Part shown: positions 35,759-43,796 of the stretch, piece by piece
Layout of the letters: the number at the start of each line of letters is the position of its first letter
How positions within the stretch are numbered: the first letter of the stretch is position 1
DNA from: Pontibacter fetidus
GTDB taxonomy: Bacteria > Bacteroidota > Bacteroidia > Cytophagales > Hymenobacteraceae
NCBI RefSeq assembly: GCF_010119545.1
Contig: NZ_JAAEAA010000012.1
Location: 62,001 to 126,000, forward strand
DNA: 64,000 nucleotides
Reading direction: 5' to 3'
Notes under the pieces: generated by a model
Told to the model about the DNA's origin: nothing
Databases searched by the model: none
Seen by the model: only the letters and a program-made list of their open reading frames with translations
Position numbers and translations under genes: made by a program

Positions 35759-36871
35759 ATGACCGAACTGAACCTGGCCTCCGGGGCAAGTTATTTTAAA
35801 AGCCCCGAACCTGCCATAAACGCTGCCATTGCCGCCCTGCACGCTGGTAAAACCTACTACGGCCCCGCCGAAGGAACAGCTGATCTCCGCAATGCCCTTG
35901 CCAACCGATACCAAGCCCAAGGCATTGCCATAAAGCCTGAGCAGGTACTGGTAACGCCCGGCACCAAACAGGCCTTGTTTAATCTGTTCTCGGTTTTATT
36001 GCGCGATGGCGATGAAGTAGTAGTACCTGTACCTGCCTGGTTTGGGTTTAATGAGCTGCTGAAATACAGCAAAGGCAAACTGGTAACTATAGAAACTACT
36101 TTAGCGCAAAACTATAGGTTAGATCCTGAAGCAATACGAAAATCACTTACCGAGAAAAGCCGCATCCTGTTACTCACTAACCCGGCAAACCCGACCGGCC
36201 GTATCTATAGTAAACCCGAACTGGAAGCTATCGTTACGCTACTGCACGATTTCCCGAACCTATACCTGATCAGTGATGAGATTTATGACCTTGATACTTA
36301 CGGCAAGCCTTTTACTTCTGCCCTTGCCTGCCCGGGGCCGCAGGAAAGAATTATAGTTGTTAACGGCTTCTCTAAAAACTTTGCCATGTCGGGGTGGCGC
36401 ATTGGGTTTGTGGTGGGCCCTGAAGCGATTATAAAGCAAAGCACAGATTTCCAGAGCAGTACCTTTTCCGGGGTTAGTATGTTTATACAGGAGGCTGCAC
36501 TGGCCACTTTACAGACCCAGGAAGCAACTATAGCCACCATGCTGGAGGTATTACAGGAAAACCGGCAACTCATGCAAAAAGGCCTGGAGGCAATACCCCA
36601 TGTTTCGTTTTACGTCCCCGATGGAGCCTATTATTTCTTCCCGGACCTGAGCCACTACATCGGAACCAGAACCCCGACCGGCGCAACTATAAACTCAACC
36701 GAAACTTTATGTAATTACCTGCAACAGCAACATAATCTTGTAGTTGTAAATGGTGATAACTTTGGAGGCGTAGGTCATGTGCGCATGTCGTTTGCGGTAG
36801 AGCAACCTGTTCTGGAGCAGGCCATGGTTCGGTTAAGAGAGGCGCTGTTACAATTAAAGCCACAACTATAG
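35759..36871 (+). CDS. PLP-dependent class I aminotransferase in the ergothioneine operon
   Basis: 370 residues of fold type I: NPANPTG (141-147), Asp173 and Tyr176 in SDEIYD, PLP lysine Lys206 in SKNFAMSGWRIG and Arg near the end for the carboxylate. By sequence it belongs with aspartate/aromatic-type aminotransferases. Its place, one base after egtD, suggests it may supply the last step, C-S lysis of the sulfoxide, done by the PLP enzyme EgtE in mycobacteria; this is inference. A plain amino-acid transaminase is the alternative. Its stop codon lies inside a perfect AACTATAGTT. Confidence 0.88.
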   Translation: MTELNLASGASYFKSPEPAINAAIAALHAGKTYYGPAEGTADLRNALANRYQAQGIAIKPEQVLVTPGTKQALFNLFSVLLRDGDEVVVPVPAWFGFNELLKYSKGKLVTIETTLAQNYRLDPEAIRKSLTEKSRILLLTNPANPTGRIYSKPELEAIVTLLHDFPNLYLISDEIYDLDTYGKPFTSALACPGPQERIIVVNGFSKNFAMSGWRIGFVVGPEAIIKQSTDFQSSTFSGVSMFIQEAALATLQTQEATIATMLEVLQENRQLMQKGLEAIPHVSFYVPDGAYYFFPDLSHYIGTRTPTGATINSTETLCNYLQQQHNLVVVNGDNFGGVGHVRMSFAVEQPVLEQAMVRLREALLQLKPQL

Positions 36872-36920
36872 TTTAGGAAAGTATAAATCGGTTTAACGTA
36901 TAGCTTCCGGTAAAAAGCGC

Positions 36921-36928
36921 TAATTTTG
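36921..36928 (+). promoter_or_regulatory. Candidate -7 box of the MATE gene
   Basis: TAATTTTG matches TAnnTTTG, 20 bases before the ATG, which suggests the MATE gene is not part of the ergothioneine operon. Confidence 0.45.
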
Positions 36929-36948
36929 CACTCCTTTACGGAGATGCT

Positions 36949-38292
36949 ATGAATACGGAAGCCTACAAAGACCATTTTGCAAAAAACTTCACGCTTGCCT
37001 ACCCAGTGGTGCTCAGCCAGTTGGGCCACATTTTGGTGAGCGTGTTCGATAGTCTGATGGTAGGCCAGATCGGAACCGTACCACTGGCAGCTGCATCGCT
37101 GGGCAACAGCATCTTTATGATAACCATGGTGTTTGGGCTGGGTGTTTCGTTTAGCATAACCCCGCTAATTGCCGCCGCCGAAGGCCGTAAGAACTATACA
37201 CGCATCTCGCTGCTGCTTCTAAATGGCCTTATCTCGAACTTTATACTTGGCATCCTGCTTTTTCTGGCGGGTTATTTTGCGTCGCCTTACATTTCGTTCC
37301 TAAACCAACCAGCAGAGGTTGTAAAGCTGGCTACGCCATACATCAATGTACTGTTCTTTTCTATGGTGCCGCTCATGATCTTCCAGGCATTCAAACAGTT
37401 TGCCGAAGGTTTATCTTTCACCAAACAGTCGATGTACATCACCATAGTTGCCAATTTGCTAAATATCGTACTTAACTACCTGCTGATCTGGGGTAAACTG
37501 GGCTTCCCGGAAATGGGGATGATCGGTGCGGCCTGGGCAACGTTTATTTCGCGTGTTGTGATGGCTATTATGATGGCCGGCTGGGTGCTGTATGCCAAAC
37601 GTTTCGAAATTTTCCGCCATTTCCTGCGCCTGCGTCATCTGTCCGTCATCCACATGTACCGCATTTTTAAACTTGGCCTGCCTATTTCTGGTCAGATGAT
37701 CTTTGAGATGGGGGCTTTCAGTTTTTCGGCTATCATGATCGGTTGGCTGGGCACCAAGCAGCTTGCCGCGCACCAGATTGCGATAAATGTGGCTTCGGTA
37801 ACGTACATGATGGCCAGTGGCATTGCAGCGGCCGCGACTATACGCGTGGGCAACCAAAAAGGCCTGGGCAACTATAGAAGTATGCAAATGGCAGGTAATA
37901 GCAGCTTTGCTATGGGGGCCCTCTTTATGATGGCCAGCGGACTACTGATGGTGGCCGCCAATCGCTTTATCCCGATGCTTTACATCGACGACCAGGATGT
38001 AATACAGATCGCTTCTACCCTGCTGATAATTGCAGCATTGTTCCAGATATCGGATGGTGTGCAGGTAGTGGGGCTTGGCGCTTTGCGAGGCCTGGAAGAT
38101 GTGCGCATCCCGGGGGTAATTTCGCTTATTGCATATTGGGTAATCGGTTTGCCAGTGGGGTATGTGCTTGGGTTTAAGCTTGGTTTTGGCGTAAACGGGG
38201 TTTGGGCAGGCCTGCTGGTTGGTTTATCTGTTGCCGCCATATTGCTATTCTTCCGGTTCCGGAAACTTACTAATCAACTGGTTACAACATAA
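36949..38292 (+). CDS. MATE family efflux transporter
   Basis: 447 residues with 12 hydrophobic helices in two repeated halves. The N-terminal AYPVVLSQLGHILVSVFDSL and later AAWATFISRVVMA and ASVTYMMASGIAAAATIRVGN fit the NorM/DinF-like MATE fold. It exports cationic drugs or metabolites using a sodium or proton gradient. It stands after the ergothioneine operon but has its own -7 box. Confidence 0.92.
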   Translation: MNTEAYKDHFAKNFTLAYPVVLSQLGHILVSVFDSLMVGQIGTVPLAAASLGNSIFMITMVFGLGVSFSITPLIAAAEGRKNYTRISLLLLNGLISNFILGILLFLAGYFASPYISFLNQPAEVVKLATPYINVLFFSMVPLMIFQAFKQFAEGLSFTKQSMYITIVANLLNIVLNYLLIWGKLGFPEMGMIGAAWATFISRVVMAIMMAGWVLYAKRFEIFRHFLRLRHLSVIHMYRIFKLGLPISGQMIFEMGAFSFSAIMIGWLGTKQLAAHQIAINVASVTYMMASGIAAAATIRVGNQKGLGNYRSMQMAGNSSFAMGALFMMASGLLMVAANRFIPMLYIDDQDVIQIASTLLIIAALFQISDGVQVVGLGALRGLEDVRIPGVISLIAYWVIGLPVGYVLGFKLGFGVNGVWAGLLVGLSVAAILLFFRFRKLTNQLVTT

Positions 38293-38360
38293 AGTACAAT
38301 TATCCGGCACTATTCGGTATGCATTGCTGTTAAGCGGGAAGTATAAATCTTTTAGCCAAG

Positions 38361-38918
38361 ATGATCTTTTACAACTTTCTCCTGTCGTTGGTGCTGGGCT
38401 ACCTTTGGCCAACTGCTGCCCTTCCGGTTTCAGAAGACAAAAACACTGTTTCAGGGCAAATAACCTGGTCGCCGGAGCGGCGCTTGACCTGGGATGATTT
38501 TAAGGCCGAACCTGATTCGCTTAACCCCCACCATGCCATAACTGCCGCCAACCTTGCTGTAGATGCTACCTGTGCATCCAACAAATTCAGTTACCGTGTT
38601 AAATGTGTTTTCCTGGCAACTGAGTCGTGGTCTAAAAATAAAATGTCAGAAAAATTACTGCAACACGAACAACTGCACTTCGACCTGACAGAGGTACATG
38701 CCCGCCTGCTTCGCAAAAAACTAGTAACCTTAGGCACATCCTGCCCAGAGGCTAATTCTAAACTATCTGAAACCGTAAAAAACGCCTTTGCTGACTGGAA
38801 AGCGGAACAAGATAAATTCGACGAGGCCTCGCAACATGGCCTAGATGCCCGGGTGTCTGCTGAATGGGCTAAAACTATAGCGCATCGCTTGCAGCAGCTG
38901 GAAAAGTTTAGGAGTTAG
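38361..38918 (+). CDS. DUF922-like secreted protein, putative metallopeptidase
   Basis: 185 residues with a hydrophobic N-terminal signal (FLLSLVLGYLWPTAALP). Middle segments ITWSPERRLTWDDFKAEPD and LLQHEQLHFDLTEVHARLL are the DUF922 pattern; HEQLH is a zinc-protease-like HExxH variant with Gln and Leu in the middle. It is likely periplasmic. The last codons and stop (AGG AGT TAG) are part of the GGAGTT/AGTTAGAA repeat that continues downstream, so the C-terminal two or three residues come from the repeat. Confidence 0.8.
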   Translation: MIFYNFLLSLVLGYLWPTAALPVSEDKNTVSGQITWSPERRLTWDDFKAEPDSLNPHHAITAANLAVDATCASNKFSYRVKCVFLATESWSKNKMSEKLLQHEQLHFDLTEVHARLLRKKLVTLGTSCPEANSKLSETVKNAFADWKAEQDKFDEASQHGLDARVSAEWAKTIAHRLQQLEKFRS

Positions 38919-38966
38919 AAAGTTGGGGAGTTTAGGAGTTTGGGAGTTGGGGAGTTAGAAAGTTAA
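38905..38966 (+). repeat. GGAGTT/AGTTAGAA repeat running through a gene's stop codon
   Basis: A run of near-repeats of TTTAGGAGTT, AGAAAGTT and GGGGAGTT. The stop codon of the DUF922 gene (38916-38918) is inside it. Same family as 44801-44885, 39121-39170, 39255-39294 and 48822-48875. Confidence 0.75.
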
Positions 38967-39291
38967 CTTCTTTTAAAATCGAAGGAGCAACTAGAAACCT
39001 GTTTTCTATAGTTAAGCTGTTTAGGTTTTTGAAAACCAATATCTCATGGCCTTGCTGTGTGTTTTCACCAGCATGCACAAAAAGTTGGCTAATAGAATTG
39101 TTGGTGAAAACACCAACAATGGCACGGAGAGCTAGTTAAATAGTTTAGGAGTTAAGTAGTTTGGAAGTTGGCTTCTGCAAAATCGAAAGAGCAACTATAG
39201 ATCTGATCTCTATAGTTGCTCTTTTACTTTATAGTTAGAAAATTCAGAGTCCCTCTTAATTCTTTAACTCCCAAACTCTTAAACTCCCAAA
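38919..39291. other. Repeat-rich spacer between convergent genes
   Basis: It contains the GGAGTT repeat, then two direct copies of a unit that begins AAAATCGAA(G/A)GAGCAACTA and ends CTATAGTT (about 38980-39013 and 39180-39216). Between them are two alternative hairpins that share bases: 39059-39070 with 39102-39113, and 39097-39106 with 39111-39120. No ORF is credible. Confidence 0.6.
39186..39224. terminator. Strong hairpin whose arms contain CTATAG, likely bidirectional terminator
   Basis: A perfect 15-base stem (AAAGAGCAACTATAG / CTATAGTTGCTCTTT) with a 9-base loop lies between the convergent DUF922 and Rieske oxidoreductase genes. It is low in GC for a terminator, so its role is uncertain. 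Confidence 0.55.
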
Positions 39292-39294
39292 CTA
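39255..39294 (-). repeat. GGAGTT-type repeat at the end of the Rieske oxidoreductase gene
   Basis: On the minus strand, directly after the stop TAG, the DNA reads TTTGGGAGTT, then TAAGAGTT, then TGGGAGTT. It has the same family and the same sense orientation relative to the gene as the other copies. Confidence 0.7.
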
Positions 39295-40833
39295 CTTCGG
39301 CGGTGCCAGGTCCTGTGTGGCGGGGCCGGTAATCACTTTACCAAATGCATCGAACCGTGAGCCATGGCATGGGCAGTCCCAGGAGCTTTCTACGTTATTC
39401 CAGCTTACAACGCAGCCCATGTGCGGGCAAATAGCAGAACATTCGTGGCGCACACCATCCTGGTCACAGTACACAGCGATTTTGGTAGTGCCACGGCGCA
39501 TAATCTTACCCGTGCCCGGCATTACCTGCGCTGGGTCGTCCACTTCCCCACCTGTCAGGTATTCTTTGTATTGTGCGGCTACATTCAGGTTTTCTTTCAG
39601 GAATTCTCCGGCTGTTTTTAGGCTTACACGGGCCGGGTCGTAAATGGTGGCCCATTCGTTTTTGCGCCCCATAATCAGGTCTGTCAGCAGTATACCAGCT
39701 ATAGTTCCATGGGTCATGCCGTGGCCTGAATCTCCGGTAACGATGTATACATTTTCAGGGTCTCCGGGATTACGGCCTATAAAAGCAAGACTATCAACCG
39801 GCTCATACACCTGCCCCGACCAACGATATACCACATCACCAGCCATCGGAAACTTCTCACGCATCCAGTGCTCCAATTCCTGAAAATGTTTGGCCGGTTG
39901 GTCATCCTGCCCGGTCTTGTGATCTTCGCCACCAACTATAAGCAAATCATCCGCATCTTCGCCAGCCTCTTTTCCTGCTTCCTGAATCCTGACATAATGG
40001 TAAGGGTCTTTCATATCCCAGTAAAGGGCATCGGGTACGGTACCTTTTCTAACTTTTGCCCCGACCACATAGGTGCGGTAAGGCGCCTGTTTGGTGTGCA
40101 TGGTGACCATATCGTTTACGGGTGTGTTGCTGGCCACTACCAGGCTGTTAGCGGAAACAGTATGTCCATTTTGGGTTACCACTGTAGCCACAGCACCCGG
40201 CCTGAACTCAACTGCCCTACTCGAAGTATAGATACGTACATCCTTATCTAACAAAACCGTAGCAAGACTCGACAGATACTTTAGCACATGAAAACGGCCC
40301 TGGTTAGGAAATTGCAGGCAAGGCAGGTGGGTTAGCGTATCGAGTGGGGCAGCTTTGCGCAACACTACATCGCGCCAGCCAATCTGGTGGGCTGCCTCCA
40401 GTTCTTTGGTCAGCTGCTCTTGCTCTTCCTCGCTGTTGGCAAACATGTAGCCATCCAGGCGTTTAAAGTCGCAGCTTATTTTTTCATCTTTTATAATAGC
40501 TTCAATCTTATCTATTGCCGCCATGTGGCTTTGCACGGCCAAGCGTGTACCATCTACGCCAAACAACCTGATAAGCTCCGGTAATCCATCATCGAGGGCG
40601 CTGGCCAAGTGGGCAGTGGTACGGCTGGTTTCGCCGCTGCAAATGGTATCTTTGGCTTCCAGTATCACCACTTTCTGACCTTCTTTAGCCAACAGGTAAG
40701 CCGTAGTTAAACCAGCTATACCAGCACCTACAACACATACATCGCAGGTTATATTATCTTGCAGCTCGTGGGTAACAGGCATCGAAATACCATCCACCCA
40801 AACAGACTTGCTTGCTCCGGATTCTTTTTTCAT
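39292..40833 (-). CDS. FAD-dependent oxidoreductase fused to a C-terminal Rieske domain
   Basis: 513 residues. The N-terminal DAO-type FAD domain starts at VCVVGAGIAGLTTAYLLA. The C-terminal 90 residues form a Rieske [2Fe-2S] domain with CPHMGCVVSW and CPCHGSRFD. This fusion is known in bacteria and probably oxidises a small amine or amino-acid-like substrate with electrons passing through the iron-sulfur centre; the substrate is unknown. It has no signal peptide. It is monocistronic, divergent from csaA, and its stop codon touches a GGAGTT repeat. Confidence 0.9.
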   Translation of the reverse strand: MKKESGASKSVWVDGISMPVTHELQDNITCDVCVVGAGIAGLTTAYLLAKEGQKVVILEAKDTICSGETSRTTAHLASALDDGLPELIRLFGVDGTRLAVQSHMAAIDKIEAIIKDEKISCDFKRLDGYMFANSEEEQEQLTKELEAAHQIGWRDVVLRKAAPLDTLTHLPCLQFPNQGRFHVLKYLSSLATVLLDKDVRIYTSSRAVEFRPGAVATVVTQNGHTVSANSLVVASNTPVNDMVTMHTKQAPYRTYVVGAKVRKGTVPDALYWDMKDPYHYVRIQEAGKEAGEDADDLLIVGGEDHKTGQDDQPAKHFQELEHWMREKFPMAGDVVYRWSGQVYEPVDSLAFIGRNPGDPENVYIVTGDSGHGMTHGTIAGILLTDLIMGRKNEWATIYDPARVSLKTAGEFLKENLNVAAQYKEYLTGGEVDDPAQVMPGTGKIMRRGTTKIAVYCDQDGVRHECSAICPHMGCVVSWNNVESSWDCPCHGSRFDAFGKVITGPATQDLAPPK

Positions 40834-41015
40834 AGTTTAATGATGTGGGCGCGTGATCTATAAGCAGCTGAAACTGCCCTTTATATTACATTAATAAGAC
40901 TGCATAGGAGTACGAAGCGCAAATGCTTATGTTGCTTTGGCTATAGTTGGGCAGGGTAAACCACAGCGCTCATTGCATAGCACAACAGGCATGCCGCAGG
41001 TTTTAACATTTATAC

Positions 41016-41023
41016 TATATTTG
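41016..41023 (+). promoter_or_regulatory. Candidate -7 box of csaA
   Basis: TATATTTG matches TAnnTTTG, 31 bases before the ATG. Confidence 0.4.
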
Positions 41024-41054
41024 GAAAAAGGAAATTTAACGACACTTACCAACT

Positions 41055-41411
41055 ATGTACGCACCTGAAAACGCACAGGAAACGATAACCTGGCAGCAAT
41101 TTGAACAAACCGATATACGGGTAGGAACTATAGTAGAGGTAAACGAATTTCCGGAGGCACGCAAGCCGGCCTACAAACTTGCCGTAGACCTGGGGCCTTT
41201 AGGTATTAAACGATCGAGCGCCCAGATAACCAAACATTATACACCCGAAATGTTGCTTGGCAAACAGGTGCTGTGTGTTGTAAACCTCGGTAAAAAACAG
41301 ATCGGAAAATATATATCAGAAGTGCTGGTAACCGGCTTTGAAGACGAAAATAAAGACATTGTGCTTGCACAGCCAGCTGCCAAAGTACCAAATGGCAGTA
41401 AACTTATCTAA
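41055..41411 (+). CDS. csaA: CsaA-type tRNA-binding protein
   Basis: 118 residues making up a single tRNA-binding OB fold: FEQTDIRVGTIVEVNEFPEA at the N-terminus and LGKQVLCVVNLGKKQIGKYISEVL later, as in CsaA and the MetG C-terminal domain. CsaA acts as an export-related chaperone in Bacillus and binds tRNA-like structures. It is cytosolic. It converges with the DUF4296 gene six bases away. Confidence 0.9.
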   Translation: MYAPENAQETITWQQFEQTDIRVGTIVEVNEFPEARKPAYKLAVDLGPLGIKRSSAQITKHYTPEMLLGKQVLCVVNLGKKQIGKYISEVLVTGFEDENKDIVLAQPAAKVPNGSKLI

Positions 41412-41417
41412 AGCTGG

Positions 41418-41909
41418 TTACATATCTTCTTTAACCTCCTGCGGCGCATTCATCAGCACATCTCCTGGGCGGCCCAGCCTCCTGCCCTTACGAGAAGGAA
41501 CTCCATTCGTGTCAACCTGAATGTTGCGTTGCAGCGTATCTTCTGCCACAGGTGCACTTCCTTTTTTAGTTAGCAACTTTGCTTCGCGGGCTGTTAAGGT
41601 ATCTAACACTATTTCGTAGAGCCTGTCCATTTGCTCCAGGTTTTTGCCATAGTAGCCATACGACTTGGTAAACTGCGCATTACTAACGCCATATTTTTTA
41701 AGGATGTTTTTGTGTTCCTTGTTATATACCATCACTGCCGTATCCGGGAAGCTGACATTGGATTCTATCAGTGATTCCATGATATGCACATCGGCCAGTA
41801 TCTGCACCATTTTAGTTTCCGGAATGATGTCTGCTGGCTTAGTAGCTACTTCCTGCTGCTCACAGCTAAGCAAGGCAAGGCAAAAAAGTGTATAGAAAAG
41901 TCGTTTCAC
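41418..41909 (-). CDS. DUF4296 lipoprotein
   Basis: 163 residues. A lipoprotein signal (FCLALLSC) is followed by MVQILADVHIMESLIES and an all-helical domain, the pattern of DUF4296, a Bacteroidota-specific family of unknown role at the cell envelope. The C-terminal part is charged and proline-containing. It is divergent from the DUF58 gene with only 59 bases between, so the two promoters overlap. Confidence 0.85.
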   Translation of the reverse strand: MKRLFYTLFCLALLSCEQQEVATKPADIIPETKMVQILADVHIMESLIESNVSFPDTAVMVYNKEHKNILKKYGVSNAQFTKSYGYYGKNLEQMDRLYEIVLDTLTAREAKLLTKKGSAPVAEDTLQRNIQVDTNGVPSRKGRRLGRPGDVLMNAPQEVKEDM

Positions 41910-41968
41910 GGATGTAAATTACGGGAATATGTCCTAATTTTAAAATCTCACACCAGGACAACAAGGGT

Positions 41969-42850
41969 ATGAATGAGCTTGTTCAAAAGCTACGAAAGTA
42001 CGAGATCCGGATAAGAAAGGCAATTACCACTCAAATGCAAGGCGATTTCCACTCTGTGTTTAAAGGCTCAGGGCTGGAATTTGACGACGTGCGCGCTTAT
42101 CAGTACGGCGACGACGTGCGCGCTATAGACTGGAATGTAAGCGCCAAAGGTCACGGCACTTTTGTAAAAACATACCGCGAAGAAAAAGAGCAATCGGTGT
42201 TCCTGATGCTGGATGTGAGTGCTTCGCAAACTATAGGTACAGGTAAACAGCAGAAAATAGACGTAGGCAAAGAGATCTGTGGAGTGCTCTCACTTTCGGC
42301 AGCCCGACAGCAGAGCCAGATCGGTATTATCTGCATCTCAGACCAGAAAGAGAAATACATAAAACCAGCCAAAGGCATTGAGCAGGCTTATACCATTATT
42401 AAAGCGCTTCAGGAACTACAGCCAAAATCCGCAAAAACCAACCTGGCTGCAGGCATAAAATTAACCCTCGATATCATAAAGCGCCGCAGCATTATCCTGC
42501 TGATTTCGGACTTTATAGATGTGAACTATGAGAAAGAGCTGCAGATGCTGGCCCGCCGCCACGACCTTATAGTGATACACTTGGTAGATGTGCGAGAACG
42601 TAAAATGCCGGGTATGGGCATAGTGCCCGTGCTGGATAAAGAAACCGGGAAAACCGTGTGGCTGAACACCTCAGGAGAAGAATTTCAGAAAAAATATTTT
42701 GCGCAGTACAAAGAGAACCAGGAAAATTTGATGCGCATCTGCCACCGGTACCAGGCTAACTACCTGGCCATACAAGCCAACGAAGACTATGTGCCACAAC
42801 TGGTAAACCTGTTCAGGCTGCGCAATAAAACAACCAAACGAAGTGCGTAA
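41969..42850 (+). CDS. DUF58 domain protein, first gene of a Bat-like cluster
   Basis: 293 residues with the DUF58 signature GLEFDDVRAYQYGDDVRAIDWN and a von Willebrand A-like core (MLDVSASQT for metal binding). DUF58 proteins accompany MoxR ATPases and Bat proteins in envelope maturation and stress resistance. Here it leads a three-gene set whose reading frames overlap (next start at 42843, inside its end), but no MoxR gene lies beside it. A second DUF58 protein is encoded at 58037. Confidence 0.9.
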   Translation: MNELVQKLRKYEIRIRKAITTQMQGDFHSVFKGSGLEFDDVRAYQYGDDVRAIDWNVSAKGHGTFVKTYREEKEQSVFLMLDVSASQTIGTGKQQKIDVGKEICGVLSLSAARQQSQIGIICISDQKEKYIKPAKGIEQAYTIIKALQELQPKSAKTNLAAGIKLTLDIIKRRSIILLISDFIDVNYEKELQMLARRHDLIVIHLVDVRERKMPGMGIVPVLDKETGKTVWLNTSGEEFQKKYFAQYKENQENLMRICHRYQANYLAIQANEDYVPQLVNLFRLRNKTTKRSA

Positions 42851-43796
42851 ATTACTTTCAACTATAGTTATACTTACGTTGCCTGTTTTGGCTTTGGCCC
42901 AACAGGTGTTGCGCCCGGTTGGTGCGTTCAGTTCCGACTCTGTTAAAATAGGCATACCGGTTACATACACGCTGGTGCATCGCCACCCCGAAAAACTGGA
43001 AGTGATTTTACCGGGCACTAACTATAACTTTTCCCCTTTCGAGCTGGTACGTAAGGACTTTTATCCGACAGTAACTAAAAACGGCATAAGTACAGACAGC
43101 GCAGTTTATACCCTACGGACATTTGATACAAAAGCTTTGCAAGCGTTGATGCTGCCCGTTCTTGTGTTGCAGGGCAAAGATACCGTGCGCGTAAACGGCG
43201 ACAGCAGCCGGGTTATACTTCAGGAACTGGTACAAAAAGTAAATGAGCCTTTGCAGTTTAAAGCGGAAACAGAGTTGGTTGCTGTCGAAAAACGCTTTAA
43301 CTGGCCTGTGCTGCTGTTATGGTTAGTGGTGGGTAGTTTGTTCTTTAGTCTGATCTGGCTGATATTCGGGCAAACTATAAAAACAAAGTATAAACTATAC
43401 CGCCTGCGCAAAGACCACCTATACTTTGCCTCCCGGTACAATGCACACGTAGACCGCTTTGTAAAGACAGGTGTTTCGCAAAGTATGGAAAAAGCTGTTT
43501 CGCTATGGAAAAACTACCTGACCAAACTGGAACGAAGCGCTATTAACTCTTTCACAACCAAAGAGATTGTAGAATTTTACGATAACAACGACGAGGTAAA
43601 CACCGCCCTGCGCCTTTGCGACAAAGCCATTTACGGCAACCTGCTAACCGAAGCTGATACCGAAACCAAAGAAGCCCTGCTCCTGCTGCGCAAATTTGCC
43701 AAAAGCAGGTATAAAGCCAGACGAGAGATAACTAAGAATGCTAAAAATAACAGACGACATGCTGGACTGGCTGAGCCTGGAATGGTTCAGTCTTAG
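42843..43796 (+). CDS. BatD-like membrane protein
   Basis: 317 residues starting at a GTG overlapping the DUF58 stop. It has a signal peptide (LLSTIVILTLPVLALA), a beta-rich periplasmic half, one membrane helix (about 155-177, WPVLLLWLVVGSLFFSLIWL) and a basic helical cytosolic half. This resembles short BatD or DUF4381-type proteins in Bat operons. The palindrome AACTATAGTT is in its signal sequence, read as Thr-Ile-Val. It overlaps the start of batA by 59 bases. Confidence 0.75.
   Translation: MRKLLSTIVILTLPVLALAQQVLRPVGAFSSDSVKIGIPVTYTLVHRHPEKLEVILPGTNYNFSPFELVRKDFYPTVTKNGISTDSAVYTLRTFDTKALQALMLPVLVLQGKDTVRVNGDSSRVILQELVQKVNEPLQFKAETELVAVEKRFNWPVLLLWLVVGSLFFSLIWLIFGQTIKTKYKLYRLRKDHLYFASRYNAHVDRFVKTGVSQSMEKAVSLWKNYLTKLERSAINSFTTKEIVEFYDNNDEVNTALRLCDKAIYGNLLTEADTETKEALLLLRKFAKSRYKARREITKNAKNNRRHAGLAEPGMVQS

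Noticed and set aside
38219-38497. ORF overlapping the MATE gene end and the DUF922 start
   Set aside because: It runs out of frame through two well-supported genes.
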